This document shows positions 1-11,686 of a stretch of 64,000 bases of DNA, one piece after another. Position 1 is the first letter of the stretch; every line of letters begins with the position of its first letter. The stretch is taken from positions 19,926,913 through 19,990,912 of the forward strand of contig ML679959.1 in assembly GCA_007922225.1 (NCBI GenBank). Direction: 5' to 3'. The notes under the pieces were generated by a model. It was not told where the DNA came from. It was given only the letters and a program-made list of their open reading frames with translations, and did not search any database. This stretch comes from Emydura subglobosa. Taxonomy: Eukaryota; Chordata; Testudines; Chelidae. A program made the translations under genes and the position numbers.

Positions 1-1532
1 TGTTTTCAGTTACATGGTAAACTTTTGTAGCACAGTGGAATATTGGTACAATGAAAAGCTAAAGTAGTTCATTACTATAGAATGCTATTACTAAAATAAA
101 ATATTGAACTGATTGTTGGTCTTAGTACTGTTCATATTAGGCAAGGGCCCTGTATCACAAGGCCATCACCATAAATGGTACACAACATCTTTGACAGGGT
201 CAACAGAAAAGCCAAGGGTAGGTGAATGGAGAACAAACTATGCTCTCCATATAGGTTGTGTCTTGTGTGGCAATGCATCTGTGTTGCACCTGTTCTGTGG
301 ATAGATGGGGATGAAAGTTCTCTGGGGCTGTTAATGCTGAACCTTTCACGAGTATTAATTTACAATTTTAATTAATCCTCTTTTTATTTAGGTAATGATA
401 GACTTCAGTGCAGCCTGCTTCAGAGCTCCACCCATTAGTCTTAAAGTTGTCAGTATTAAAAGACAAGAAATGTTATTGCTAAGACTGTCTGACTTTAATA
501 ACTAGTTTACATTAGATCTGAAATTAAAAGGTTGATTGAGATTGGTTGGATGGTGTCAGTTTCTATTTTTAGTAGATTTGTCATTTTCTTTCTTTTAGAA
601 GGATGCTAACAAAAGCTTCAGACAAGAATGAATCAGTTTGAAGCTGTTGCCCATTCCATTCCCTCCAAAAAGAGAAGCTCAGAATTGCTCCCTCCAAGAC
701 TAAGTACCACACTCTGAAAGTGCCTGAAAGGCTTTGACAGAGGCATTTAACTGCTGAAAATTATAGCAATCTGTCACATCCACATTTAATGGAAGATACT
801 TTTTTTTTTTTTTAAGATGCAAGACACCATTGCAACAAAGAGAAGTTACAAAGAAGCATCTACTTTTCTTTTTTGCATATTTATTTTTAGATAATAAATC
901 GCAATTGATAAGTAATTTTCAAGTCATAGAAATAATTGAAAATACTTTAAATTAAGTAGTGCCTTGGGGGTGATACAAAGTTAATTTTATAAACCCAGCA
1001 AATCTTTTCAAGAAAATGAACATGAACATGTACCTTGCCTTTGTGTTTTTACAAGAGATCTTCTTGCTAGAGAAATATCCCTTGATCAGTAGAATTACCT
1101 TGATTCGGTCAGTTCATATGAGTGACTCAAGAGGCTGACTACAAAACAGTTATTTTCTGCATTAGAAAACTGTTGAAGTGATGCTGTAAATAGTGCTCTC
1201 CATAAGTGCTGGCCTCTGACATGTTTCTATAATTTATAACACAACTGGCTTTCAGCTTGTCACATACTGATGGTGCTGAGTATGATGAAAGAAGGAGGCT
1301 AGGAAAGCTACTACTTTTTAAAGCTGTTGAAAAATGTGCATTAATTTTAGCTGACGCTAAAAATTTTAGTTGATGCTATGTGTGACACTGTGACCAATTA
1401 AGCCTGATTTTTTACCCTTTTTTTGGTACCGTAACTTTCTGGATGTGAGTGCAGCAGCTTGAACTTGCTCTGAAATTAACTTAATTAGAAATCCATAATT
1501 CTGTATATACATTACTATTGCAATCTTTTATC

Positions 1533-1690
1533 TAGGGGCTGATTTTCAAAGCTGCTGTTCCCCTGAGACTCCCTTTGACACCACTGGATTGTGAGTGTTT
1601 GGTTGTCTGACTTCTTTCAAAGGTGCTGAATTAGCCGCAAATCTGACTTCAGCATTGGAAATGGTAGTTGCTCACTACCTTGGAAAAATC
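1533..1690. repeat. Old dispersed repeat (GATTTTCAAAG-type)
   Basis: It opens with GGCTGATTTTCAAAGCTGCT and has a later TTCAAAGGTGCTGA segment. This wording recurs at 12985-13205, 18757-18855 and 57045-57190 in the window. It looks like a worn, non-autonomous sauropsid repeat. Boundaries and class are uncertain. Confidence 0.35.
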
Positions 1691-2343
1691 AGTCCCTTTA
1701 TGTTAAATGCTCAAGGAAAAATAATCCTTATTTCCTAGTTTGTAACGAAGTATCCATTTCCCCCCCTTTCAGTGTTCATTTATTACTGACAGACATGACA
1801 CTTCAAAGTTAAAGGGACTTTTTACAAAGAAAGCCAGAGAATTAAGTGAATGTGTCCACCCAGCAGGTACAGTCTAATGCATTTTTTCTCCCTTCTTTAA
1901 ACAGAAGCTAACAGCAGCTGAACACTATTGCAAATCTTTCTCCAAGGCTTTGTTGAATGACATTGAGTGCAGAACACTTCCCAGTTCAAGGAGCAACATC
2001 AATGTAACTATGTCTTATAGGGTTCATGCTTCATCTATCAGGAGACAAGTTGAACTATATGTAGCTAGACATGTCCAAAGGTAGAAAAACAGGATGTGTT
2101 CCAAACTTGTTTGTTTGCCATCATCAGGGGTTTCATTGAACTCTTGCAGTGTTCCCTGTAATCAGATTTAGATTTGAAAATAACAGATGCGGATTATGTA
2201 GTTGTCAAAGTTCTTCCAGTCACTGATTGTTCAATGTAGCAAATCCATAACATATTTTTGGATTGACTTTTGAACAAAGAAAATGCAGTTGTTTAGAAAA
2301 TTTTCTATAAAATTACATGATTTTGAACTACATAGGAGGTCTT

Positions 2344-2366
2344 TGTCTGTCTGTCTGTCTGTCTGT
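2344..2366. repeat. (TGTC)n microsatellite
   Basis: A 23-bp uninterrupted run of the TGTC tetranucleotide. Confidence 0.9.
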
Positions 2367-3384
2367 TTTTAAGAATGGAGCAGTATTAGTTAGTTTACCT
2401 ATGTCTATTTTTGTGGATAATCATATATTATTAAAAACCAGCCAAAGACAAAACAAAACAAAAAAGAACCTCACAGCTCCAGACTATGTATTAATGAACA
2501 GTAGTTTGTGTGTCCAGGGACTGGAAGCATGTAGTATGAGAAACAATGAGGGGGAGATATGCAAAGGTACAAAGGAAAGTTAGGTGACCAACTCCCTCTG
2601 AAGCCCAGTGGGAGATGGGCACCTAATTCCCATGTGTCCCTTTGAAAATCTCCTTCTGAATGCAACTATATATTATACTCTCAACAATCAGCTATATCCA
2701 ACTGTATGTTTTTTTTAACGTCAGGATTGTGCATATGTCATTCTTTCTAGACATTTGAGCTCGTTTCAACTGATTCTATGCATAAATACTGAATTACTTG
2801 GGATAGCAGAAGATGAGTGTTGATATCTGGTTAGTAATATGTCTTTAAAGGTCCTTCTGACTATTACTGTTCCATTATTTTCCTTGCAGAGATTAGAACA
2901 GTCCATGGATCTTTTGTGAATTTCTAGTGGCACAAAGGATCTTGGTTTAAAGTTGTTGGTGAGAGGAGAGTTGTGAATAAATGGTATCAAGCATTTGATT
3001 GTGCTTAGAGAGTGGAAAGTATAATAAGAACTTTAGTTTATCTTTAATTTATTAAGGAAATTTGCAGATAGGTCACATCAAACAAGTATTGCTTGACCCT
3101 TGCATAACAAACATACTAAAAGAGTATTTGGAAACTCAACTGTTAATGCAACTCTGTGCACTTCCTGAGAAAGAACTATCCTCTCTCTGACCCCCTCAAC
3201 TTCCCTTGCTAAGTTAATAGCAGCTCCTTTGTTGTGTCCTATGAGACTTAGAAAGAAGGTGGGGGAGGGTGGCTGGACAGTTACTTTCCAAAAAGCCCTC
3301 TCCCCCTAGAATATTGTGGGTTCCCTGGGTGAAAAATAAGAGCCTAAAGTGAGGCACTTGTTCATCACTTAGATTTGTAAATAA

Positions 3385-3490
3385 GTGACCTGAGTTTCAG
3401 TAGTCTGAGCATCCAGCAGCTCCTATTAGAGTCAGGTCACTTATTTAGGTACCTAAATGTGGATTTAGGATCCTAATTTTAAGCACCTAG
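3385..3490. repeat. Old dispersed repeat with GGTACCTAAAT motif
   Basis: It contains GTCACTTATTTAGGTACCTA followed by TTAAGCACCTAG. This resembles the TTAGGCACCTAA-type repeats at 4598-5127 and 57045-57190. It is degraded and its ends are not definable. Confidence 0.35.
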
Positions 3491-3931
3491 TTTGTTTGTT
3501 GTTTTTTTTTTTTAATTTGACCTTGGTCCAGGTTCGGTTTGAGTAATCCAAGGTAGGGAAGAACAGCAAGATAATTTTAATTTCCTAATTCTCAAATCTC
3601 TAGAGGTTCATATTTGTTTCTGGATAATGACTCATTATATGAAATCGTCTAATGATTTAAAGAAAAAATCCTTCAAATCAAATGCTCTTTCGTTCAGAAA
3701 ATATGGAGGTGGTATATTAGTCATGCAGTACACATGTACACTTTTTAATAAATCCTAGAAGCAAAGTGTTGGGATGATCAAATATTTCATTTACTTTAGA
3801 AGAAAGCTTGTGTTTGTCACAGGATCGGAGCACGAATTTATGCCAAGCCTGTTCCATTCATATCCATAATTCTGGTGGGTGACACCCACAATAGCTTAAA
3901 TTCTGAAATCTGGATGCCGAACTTTAGGCAC

Positions 3932-4492
3932 TGTGAGACAGAAAAAGGCTAAGGGGCAGCCGGAGAGTGATAGAAGGGAGATATATAAACTGTAGAATGA
4001 TCCAGGCCTTGTTCCCTGTGAACTGAGGGGAGGTCAATTAGGAGCACCTGGGGCCAATTAAGGCCCAGCCAGGGGCCTGATAAAAACCCCTGCTCCAGCC
4101 AGGCAGCTGGTGAAAGGAAGGAGAGCTGGTGAGAGAGTTGGAGGAGTGCGGTGACTGATGAGAAATACAAGAGAACCAGGTGAAGGAGAATGCTGGGAGG
4201 GAGGCTTGCCTGCCTGCCTAACCCCAGAAGCTGAAAGGACAGGGGGGAAAGTAACCTGGGGGAAAGTAGCAGCTGGAATCACTGGTGGCAGTGCATAGCT
4301 GCTACTATTAGGGCCCCTGGGCTGGGACCCGGAGAAGTGCGTGGGCTCGGGTCCCTTTCCCCTCTCTCCTTGCCCCACAGGGCATTGCTGGGCTGGCCAA
4401 CGCTTGGAAATAGGAGCCACATGGGGCACCCTGACCCTCCATGAAAAAGAAAAGAGCGGGACCCACAGTAGCTGAGCTGGCAATTTGTCACA
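3932..4492 (+). mobile_element. LTR-like repeat (probable solo LTR)
   Basis: The block starts TGTGAGACAG and ends TTTGTCACA, giving TGTGA/TCACA inverted ends. It includes a TATA-like ATATATAAACTG and a second box GATAAAAACCCC about 110 bp later, followed by a purine-rich stretch. Composition is GC-richer than the flanks. Flanking pentamers (GGCAC and GCCCC) agree only 3 of 5, so no convincing target duplication is seen. I recognise the wording as a common turtle repeat. The LTR class is inference from the end structure. Confidence 0.5.
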
Positions 4493-4597
4493 GCCCCCAA
4501 GTCTGAAAACTTTGAATCTTTCATGTTTCTGTTTCTAGTGTTTATTTCTAAGGTTCAGTTATGCATTGTGTTCATTCCTATAAAATGATAAACATAT

Positions 4598-5127
4598 GGG
4601 CTAGATTCAAAAGGGATTTAGGTACCTAACTGCCTCTGTAGACAGTGACATCCAACATGTAGGCACCACTGACATTCAAAAGGCTGCTGCTGCTTCAGGT
4701 GTCTGAATCCCCATCGATATGTAAATTGATGCGTCTGGGCATGCGCAAAGTCAATGAAGTCCTGGTGCCACTCCATAACTAACCAGCTGCTCAGGCCTCT
4801 AGTTCATGCTTAAACCCCAGCAGGATTCTCAAAGTAGGCCTTCCCCCTTCTCTTGCCTGTGGTACCTGATCCAGTAGGCATTCTCAGAGAACACCTAACC
4901 GTACACAAAAGACAGCTGGGGGAAAGCAGGCTGGGAATTTTGGGGGCAAGTTGGCTGGTTGTGTGTGTGCACACCTCCCTCTGGCCTGCCAGTCAGGTGC
5001 CTAAAGCTCAGACTAATGATTCCCTTTCTTGGTGCCTCACTCTCCCCATACAATTCAGGGTGAATGTAGGCACCTAACTCAGGAATTAGGTGCTGCAAAG
5101 CCTAAGTCTCCTTTTAGAATCTAACCC
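4598..5127. mobile_element. Non-autonomous element with terminal inverted repeats
   Basis: The left end, GGGCTAGATTCAAAAGGG, is matched as an imperfect inverted copy by the right end, CCTTTTAGAATCTAACCCT at about 5110-5128. The interior repeats TAGGTACCTAAC, TAGGCACCACTG and TAGGCACCTAACTC in both halves, as in a foldback element. No coding capacity. About 530 bp. The DNA-transposon class is inferred from structure only. Confidence 0.6.
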
Positions 5128-5349
5128 TATGGACCTAATCAGGCAAAGCACTTAAGCAAGTCCTTACACTAATAACCTTAATGAAGTCAGCACCTTTCAG
5201 ATTGGTCCCCAAGGAGAGGTATGCTCGTCTTGTTTTATAAGATTACTAGTAATTTGAACTAATATAAGATTCCTAATCTGAATTTCTGAAAATATTTTGC
5301 AAACCTTAAGACCCAAAACACTTCTGCAACGTGTAGGTGCTGTAATGCT

Positions 5350-5460
5350 GATGTTACCCATTTTAGAAACAAGTGTATTGAGGAACAGAGACTTGTCCTA
5401 TCAAACAGAACTGAACCCAGGATTGGATCCCTTCCTCCATATCCCATGCTCTAAACCTAC
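5350..5460 (-). repeat. MIR SINE relic
   Basis: It reads TTACCCATTTTAGAAACAAG, then GAGGAACAGAGACTTG and GAACCCAGGATTGGATCCC. This is the reverse complement of the MIR core wording (CAGTTTCC...AAATGGG preceded by GGGTTCGAA). Diverged. Confidence 0.55.
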
Positions 5461-5465
5461 ATCTA

Positions 5466-5714
5466 GGCCAGGTCTACACTAGAATGCTTACAGCGGCACC
5501 ACTGTACCAATGCAGCTGTACTACTGTAAGAACGCACGTGTAGCTGCCACCAACTCTCCCACCAACATAACGCTGTCCACACCGAGTAAGTGTGATTTGT
5601 CACATGACGCTGTCCACACCTGTCAGTATAAGTTATGTCACTCAGGGGCGTGGTTTTTTCACTTTTCTGTATGACGTCAGTTTTACTGACAAAGATGGTA
5701 GTGTGCACAAGCTC
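5466..5714. mobile_element. MITE of the GTCTACAC-end family
   Basis: The left end is GGCCAGGTCTACAC and the right end GTGTGCACAAGCTC. Flanking triplets are CTA and TTA. The interior phrase TTATGTCACTCAGGGGCGTG is shared with the copy near 34110. Short and non-coding, it sits directly after the MIR relic. A PIF/Harbinger-like origin is inferred from the 3-bp flank in better copies. Confidence 0.55.
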
Positions 5715-5901
5715 TTAGACTGCTAAAGATTGGCTGGAGTACACAGCTCTGGTCCTCGTGTTACAAATAATGGGCTGTCCAACATGTGTTTATTGCCATT
5801 ATAAAATATTTGAGAAAATACCACCTTGGATTTGGAGTGGTTTCATTGTGGAATTTCTGGTGTCTAGTTTTAATTGTTCTGAATCCTAGTTACAGATTGT
5901 T

Positions 5902-5952
5902 GTAATAAGCCATAAATAGTAATAAGCCATAAATAATAATAAGCCATAAATC
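5902..5952. repeat. Tandem repeat, AATAAGCCATAAAT unit x3
   Basis: Three near-identical copies of a roughly 17-bp unit containing AATAAGCCATAAAT. Confidence 0.8.
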
Positions 5953-5969
5953 CAGAGAGTCTGTTCAGT

Positions 5970-6876
5970 CCATGATTTTTAGTAGAGCTACTAATTTAAT
6001 CTCCCATGCTTGTCTTTTTAAAGTGTCGTGCAGGTTTAATTTTAGGATGAGGACTGATAGGTCAGATATAGAGTGATCACTTTGTGAAAAGTGTTTATCC
6101 ACAAGTGATATAGGGTGTGTTTGTCTTTTATCATTTTCCTGTGTCAGTTCATTTGAGAGCATAGTGATTTTGTTTCACACACATAGTTGTTGTTGGGGCA
6201 TTTAGTGCACTGGATGAGGTATACCACATGTTGTGATAGGCATGTGTAGGATCCATGGATCTTGAAAGGTGTGTTGTGTAGGAGTGTTTGATCATTGTAG
6301 CAGTGGAGATGCGTCTGCAGGTTCTGCATCTGTTATTCTGGCAGGGTCTGCTGCTTTGAATAGTGTGTCCTGGTCTGTAGGGAGCTTTCTTGTGATAATC
6401 AGCTTGGAAAGGGTGGGGGGTTGTTCGAAGGTCAGAAATAAGGGTTCAGGAAAGATTTTTCAGTAGAAGGTCTCCATCAAGTATGGGTTGTAGTTGTTTA
6501 ATGATACCCCATATGGATTCTAACGTTGGGTGGTAGGTGACAACTGGCAGTGTGAGATTGAAGGGGATTTTATTTCTGTATTGAAGTAGGTTCTTTTTGG
6601 GATATTTGGGTGGTCCGTTCAATGATGTAATCTACTTCTCTGGGGTAGTGTCCTTGTTTGATGAAGGCGGTTTTGAGTGTGTTAAGGTGTATATGCTGGA
6701 TTTTCTCCTCAGAGCATATTTGTGGTATCTGAGTGCCTGGCTGTAGATAGTAGCTTTCTTGGTGTGTTTGGGGTGATTACTAGATCTGTAAAAGTGGGTG
6801 TGATGATTCATGAGTTTCTAGCATTTGGCTGTCTGTGAGATACCATTGTTGAAACTGATGGTGGTGTCCAGGAAAC
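5970..6876 (-). mobile_element. Penelope-like retroelement fragment with GIY-YIG endonuclease remnant
   Basis: Read on the minus strand, the 6144-6329 frame gives HVVYLIQCTKCPNNNYVCET followed by KSLCSQMN. This matches the GIY-YIG endonuclease of Penelope-like elements (VYLIxCxxC...YVGET...RxxxH) with the usual Gly of the second motif replaced by Cys. Upstream minus-strand remnants (IQHIHLNTLKTAFIKQGHYP, YIIERTTQISQKEPT) fit the linker between RT and endonuclease. Many stops break it. It ends in FLDTTISF at 6874, where the sequence turns around. Family assignment is by recognition and was not checked by search. Confidence 0.72.
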
Positions 6877-6884
6877 TGATCAAC

Positions 6885-7020
6885 TTCCTGGACACCACGA
6901 TCAGTTTCATCAGTGGAACCCTACAGACTGCCATTCTCTCTCATCAACAAAAGTTGGTCCAGTAAAAAATACTGCCTCACCTACATTGCCTCACTAATCC
7001 CCATATTCAAGACACTTTTT
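6885..7020 (+). mobile_element. Penelope-like fragment, head-to-head copy
   Basis: Plus-strand TTCCTGGACACCACGATCAG repeats, in inverted form, the 34 bp at 6841-6874 (4 mismatches) across a 10-bp centre. It continues as FLDTTISFISGTLQTA-like coding remains, then decays. It belongs with the minus-strand copy to its left. Confidence 0.6.
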
Positions 7021-9323
7021 ACTTCTAATGATGTCATTCTAATACTAATTTTCCATGCTATAAGTATGAATTCAAGACATTTGCTGAAAGTTTTAATTGT
7101 ATTGAGGCTTGGGTGTTTGTGTTTTGCCACTGTGCTATAAAGTCCAGGTTCAAAGCTGATGTAAGCCAATGGGAGCCTTTCCCACTGGCTTCAGCTGGTT
7201 TCTAATCAGGCCGTAAACGTTCAAATGTAACAGCTCAGGTGGACTGGATCCTGGTTCAGTACAGATAATCTGCAATGATGTCATCAGAAGGCAGGACCTA
7301 ATGGCAAAGGCAGAAGTGGCATTTCCCCAGACAGAATTTAATAAGACAAAATGTTTTCTAGCAACTAGAGGCTCCCTTTCTTCCAGGGTAGGTGTGCTCC
7401 CCCAGTGTAGACAAACACTGTGAGTAAAATACTGTCATAAGCACATTCTTCTTGGAATGTCTCCTGATGCAGCACCTGCTCCAGTTTTGCCCAGGAACAC
7501 TGCCACATGACTCAGTTGCCAGGCAGTCGCTATAGGAAGACAGCTGTCAGTTTCCATGCTCAAGTAGATGGTATTAGTGGTCTCCTCTCAGTTTGTAAAG
7601 CAGCTTAATTCTTTGAGATTGTATTTGTTTTTTAATCCAGTGGTTTAATAGCATTATTGTGTTATTTATTTATAGAGCCTCACCAGTGAGATTGTAAAAT
7701 AAGCCATTGAGTGCTGCAGTGTTGAGTTTGAATTGCCACATGGACATTCAGGAAGAGAGGTGGAGTTGAGCTGATGAGGTCATTCGGGCAGAGTGTATGT
7801 AGGGGGAAGAAGAGTTTGATGAGAGAGCCCTGAGGGACTTTGACAAAGCAGGAGAAGAGAGGGTGAATTGCTTCTGAGGTGCAAAGGAAACAAAAAATAG
7901 CACAAAGTCACAGAAGACCAGAGAGAGTAGTGAGGAGAGGGGTGGACAAAGTCAAAAGCAGCTGGTAGACTGAGAAGAATGACAAAGCAAAGAGGAAAGC
8001 TCCCCTTTTAAAAAGTGAGTTTTCTATAATGTTATTTCTGAATTCAGATTGACTGACACAGACATTTGTGCGTCTGAAGATTTTTCTGCTCTGTTTATAT
8101 GTATACTGGCACCCTGGATTTTTGTGACATTAGTTATTTTGGCTATGAAAATCCTGATACGTGAAACAATATATAGGGAGATTTTTCCAAATACTTACTT
8201 TCAGTGGGACTTCTTTTCCTAAATTGCTTAGGCACTTTGGAAAGACTCCCCCATAAAAGTCACAGCTAAATGTGACCATGAGGTTAATTTAAACAGGAAT
8301 TGCAACAGTGCTACATTTTGAGAAGAACTGTAACAGCAGGGCTTTAGTCAGAAGCTCACAACTGAATATATTTGACATTCTTCTTTTACATTGATGGATA
8401 AAGTACAACTGTTTGATGCTAAAAGCAATTATTTATCAAAATCATTTTTGTTCCAATAATCACACATTAATTAGGTTATAATTTGAACTATTATTATGCA
8501 CCCCATTAACTTTTGATTATTGTTTATTGTGCTAGTTTCTGTTTACTAGATCAAGCTATTTGGCAAATATGATATATTTCATGGGCACAGTATGAAAGTA
8601 TATACCCTCCTTGAAGATTGTGTTAGCATGTTCTCTTCTCTCCTGTCTTAATGGGAATTACAGGTACCCTGAACTTTGGGGATTTAATTTACCTACACAG
8701 CATACTTATTTTAATAGTTGATTGAACTGAGGGAAAGCGGCACATCTGTTTTTACTTAATACTGCAGGATCTTTAGGGGAAAGATTGTTGATGTGACCAT
8801 GGCTTTCTCCAGCTGCAGGGCTCATGGAGAAGCACTGGTTAAGATATAATTATTTTCATGTTTCAGACATCCTTTTTAGACTTCTCCGCTTGTGGGTAGG
8901 TTGGTAAAGTTCTCTTTTAAAAGCTGCAAAGTTGCCATAGATTGCCTTCCTCCGTAAAATGTGTCAAGGTCCCCCAATCTTTTATTAGTTTTGCCATTTT
9001 GATATTTATTCTTTTGAATCCTAGGTAATGTGTCATAGATGCTTGGGAACATAGGGATGGAATGTTACGACTATCTAGTCTTCTTCACACAGTTTACAGA
9101 ATATAAATGGTATTAATGCTAATAACTGTTGGCACGCTGTCTTCCAGAATCCCTCCACCCAATAAATTGCTACTAGATGACTCTTCAGCCTCAGGGTAGA
9201 CATAAGAAGCAATAAAAGATGACCATGCCAATATTTTGTGTCTTCTGCAATGTAAGAACATGACTCTATTTTAAACCTGTATTCTGACTGGAAATATACA
9301 ACACTCCTGTGCAGTTCTGAATA

Positions 9324-9326
<3 letters not shown>

Positions 9327-9359
<33 letters not shown>
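9327..9359. repeat. 33-bp poly-T run
   Basis: Thirty-three uninterrupted T residues. No SINE body or target duplication was recognised next to it, so it is listed as simple sequence. Confidence 0.9.
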
Positions 9360-9364
<5 letters not shown>

Positions 9365-10304
9365 GTGTGATTTATCTAATGTTATGGTAAGAACAAGCTG
9401 AGACTCAGAACCTGTTTCTTTGTGGAGAGGAAGGTAAGAAAATAAATCAGAATTTACTTTTGACATGTAATGGTTCTGCTTTAGTTTTCCAAAGATTTAA
9501 TTGATACTGCAGTTTCTTAGTAGCTTACTTTCCTCTTTACTGCCTAGCAACAGCTACCTCCATCTGGCCTTCAGTATTGAACATTCACATGCTACAATGG
9601 CCCATTTGTACTTTTGGCAAGCAATTCAGGTGATTGCACATTAAAGCACATTTAATACTACGGGGCATCTTGCAATCTTGATTCTAACTCCCAAACATCT
9701 GCATGTTGCAGTTGCTTAATTTCTCTTACTTGTATTTTACTTGTTCAAATGTTGCCTTGAAGTTTTCGTTTTATGAGCACAGGAAACACCGTAGACAAAC
9801 TAGATCATTTAAATATTGTCATGTGAACTTTGTTTTGGGATAAGAAGTGCATCATTTTTGGAGGGGGTTGGGGAGCCAGACTGTCCATGAGACATCAGAG
9901 GGCAAGTTCCATTTCATTTAGTGCTCATTTTTGTTGTATGGCTGGAAGGCTTCCAGACAGAAAAGGGCTAAACTCTGGGAGAAAAATAGAATGGACAAGC
10001 AAGCTTTTGTCTTAAATTTATAGAATAGGCTCCTTATGTGGAGTCAACTATACCACTGAAACGAAGATGAAAGGAATTCCTAATATGCTCATCAGGAAAA
10101 ACTACAGGAAGTATTGATAACAAAGAAGGGAAGGATAAGAATCCTTACCTATAAGGAGAAGACATTATAGAAGAAGAATGAATTGTTTCAGAAGAGTTAT
10201 ATTAAACCACTGCAGTTCTATGCTCATACTATACCACATACAGCTAAGCATTGTAATTCTTCTTTTGAGAAAGCAAATTGTTGAAGACGTGGGCTGTGGC
10301 TAGG

Positions 10305-10765
10305 GGTAAGACTTTATCACAGAGGTCACGGAAGTCACACGGATTCCATGACTTCCAGAGACCTCCATGAAATGAGCCTTTTTAGCTTCCACCCTGTGAC
10401 CATGTGCCACAAATGGAAGCTGCCAGCTTCTGTGAGCTGCAGAGCTCTCGGGGCAGCCGCTCTCAGCGGCTGCGGGGATCCCCAGCTCCAAACCCCCAGG
10501 GCTGGCAGCAGGCGTCCCATGGCTCTGAGCACCTGGCAGCGGCAGTGACCCCTCCTGCTGCTGTCAGCCGTGGCAAGCAGCAGGGACCCCACGGCTCACA
10601 GCTGCCACCGACCCTGCAACTGTTGGCTGCCAGCGGGTGGCAGGGACTCCATGATTCAGAGCCACTGGCGGATGGGGTCGGCGGCAGGGACACTGTGGCT
10701 TGGAGCCAGGGCTGGGGGAACCCTGGAGCCCAAAGCTCTAAGCCGATGCAGGTGGCCCCGCAGAC
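10305..10765. repeat. CpG-rich dispersed repeat block
   Basis: It begins with short palindrome-like wording (GTCACGGAAGTCACACGGAT then TTCCATGACTTCCAGAGACC). It continues as GC-rich sequence with repeated GGCAGGGAC / CAGCAGGGACCCCACGG phrases. Several overlapping ORFs on both strands are by-products of the base composition. It looks like a known turtle repeat type, but the class is unknown to me. It directly precedes the DIRS remnant. Confidence 0.5.
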
Positions 10766-10777
10766 TTTAGCATCATC

Positions 10778-11230
10778 GTGGAGGAAGGAACCACGGTAGC
10801 TAGGGCAGCGCTCCAGATGTCCTGCAACGCTGCTGACTCGGCAGGAAGGGCCTTAGCCTCCACCATCTGTATGAGAAGGTGCTCATGGCTGCAATCCTCG
10901 GGCCTGTCCCAGGAGGTGCAACAGTCTATTCAGGACCTCCCTTTTGATGGGTCGGCCCTGTTCTCCGACCAGACCGGTGAGAAGTTGCACGGTCTGAAGG
11001 ACTCCAGGGCAACGCTTCACTCCCTAGGCCTGTACACGCCCCTGTTTTCCAGGCGTCAGTCACAGCCCCAGGTGCAGCAGGAGCCAAGGCCTCCGCCCAG
11101 GCCTTTTCAACCCTATAGGAATAGAGATAGGAACAGGGGGTTTAGAAGGAGAAGTCAGCCCCCAAGCTCATCCTCAGCTTCCCAGCAGGGGCCCCCAAGG
11201 AGGTCGGGCAACCAGAGGAGACAATTTTGA
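10778..11230 (+). pseudogene. DIRS Gag-like ORF remnant (150 codons open)
   Basis: This open frame reads EVQQSIQDLPFDGSALFSDQ followed by TGEKLHGLKDSRATLHSLGL, a stretch I recognise from turtle DIRS-family Gag-like proteins. It ends in a basic Arg/Gln/Pro/Ser-rich tail (RNRDRNRGFRRRSQPPSSSS) typical of nucleic-acid-binding Gag C-termini. The N-terminal half of the protein is not present. The start at 10778 is simply the first Met, not a demonstrated start. Confidence 0.65.
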
Positions 11231-11339
11231 TAGTGCGCCCACGGGTGGCACCCTGACTGCTCTCCTGGATCCGCCCTGCTCCTTCCTAAACAGGTTAAGG
11301 CCCTTCTGTCCAGAATGGGCAAAAAATTACTTCGGACCA

Positions 11340-11686
11340 TTGGGTCCTTGGAATAGTCTCAGGGGGCTATGCCCTACAGTTTACATCTACCCCCCCAACA
11401 ACCCTCCCTCTCCGTCCATCTTCAGGGACCCCTCTCATGAGCAACTTCTCTTGCAGGAGGTGGACACCCTCCTCAACATAGGAGTGGTGGAAATGGTCCC
11501 TCAAAGCAGGAGGGGGAAGAAATTTTATTCGAGGTACTTCCTCATCCCCAACGTGAAGGGGGGTCTGAGATCCATATTAGACCTGTGTCGTCTAAACAAA
11601 TATGTCAAATGACTCAGGTTTCGCATGGTCTCCCTAGCCTCCATAATCCCTTCCCTGGATCCAGGAGATTGGTATGCCGCCCTGAA
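11340..11686 (+). pseudogene. DIRS reverse transcriptase N-terminal fragment
   Basis: It encodes FSRYFLIPNVKGGLRSILDL-like wording, then CRLNKYVK, a stop at 11610-11612, and FRMVSLASIIPSLDPGDWYA in the same frame. This is the fingers/early palm region of DIRS RT. The catalytic Asp motifs downstream are deleted: the sequence runs straight into recombinase at about 11686. Confidence 0.7.

Noticed and set aside
4058..4483. 141-codon minus-strand ORF
   Set aside because: Falls in a GC-rich LTR-like repeat. Pro/Ser-rich composition and overlapping frames indicate no gene.
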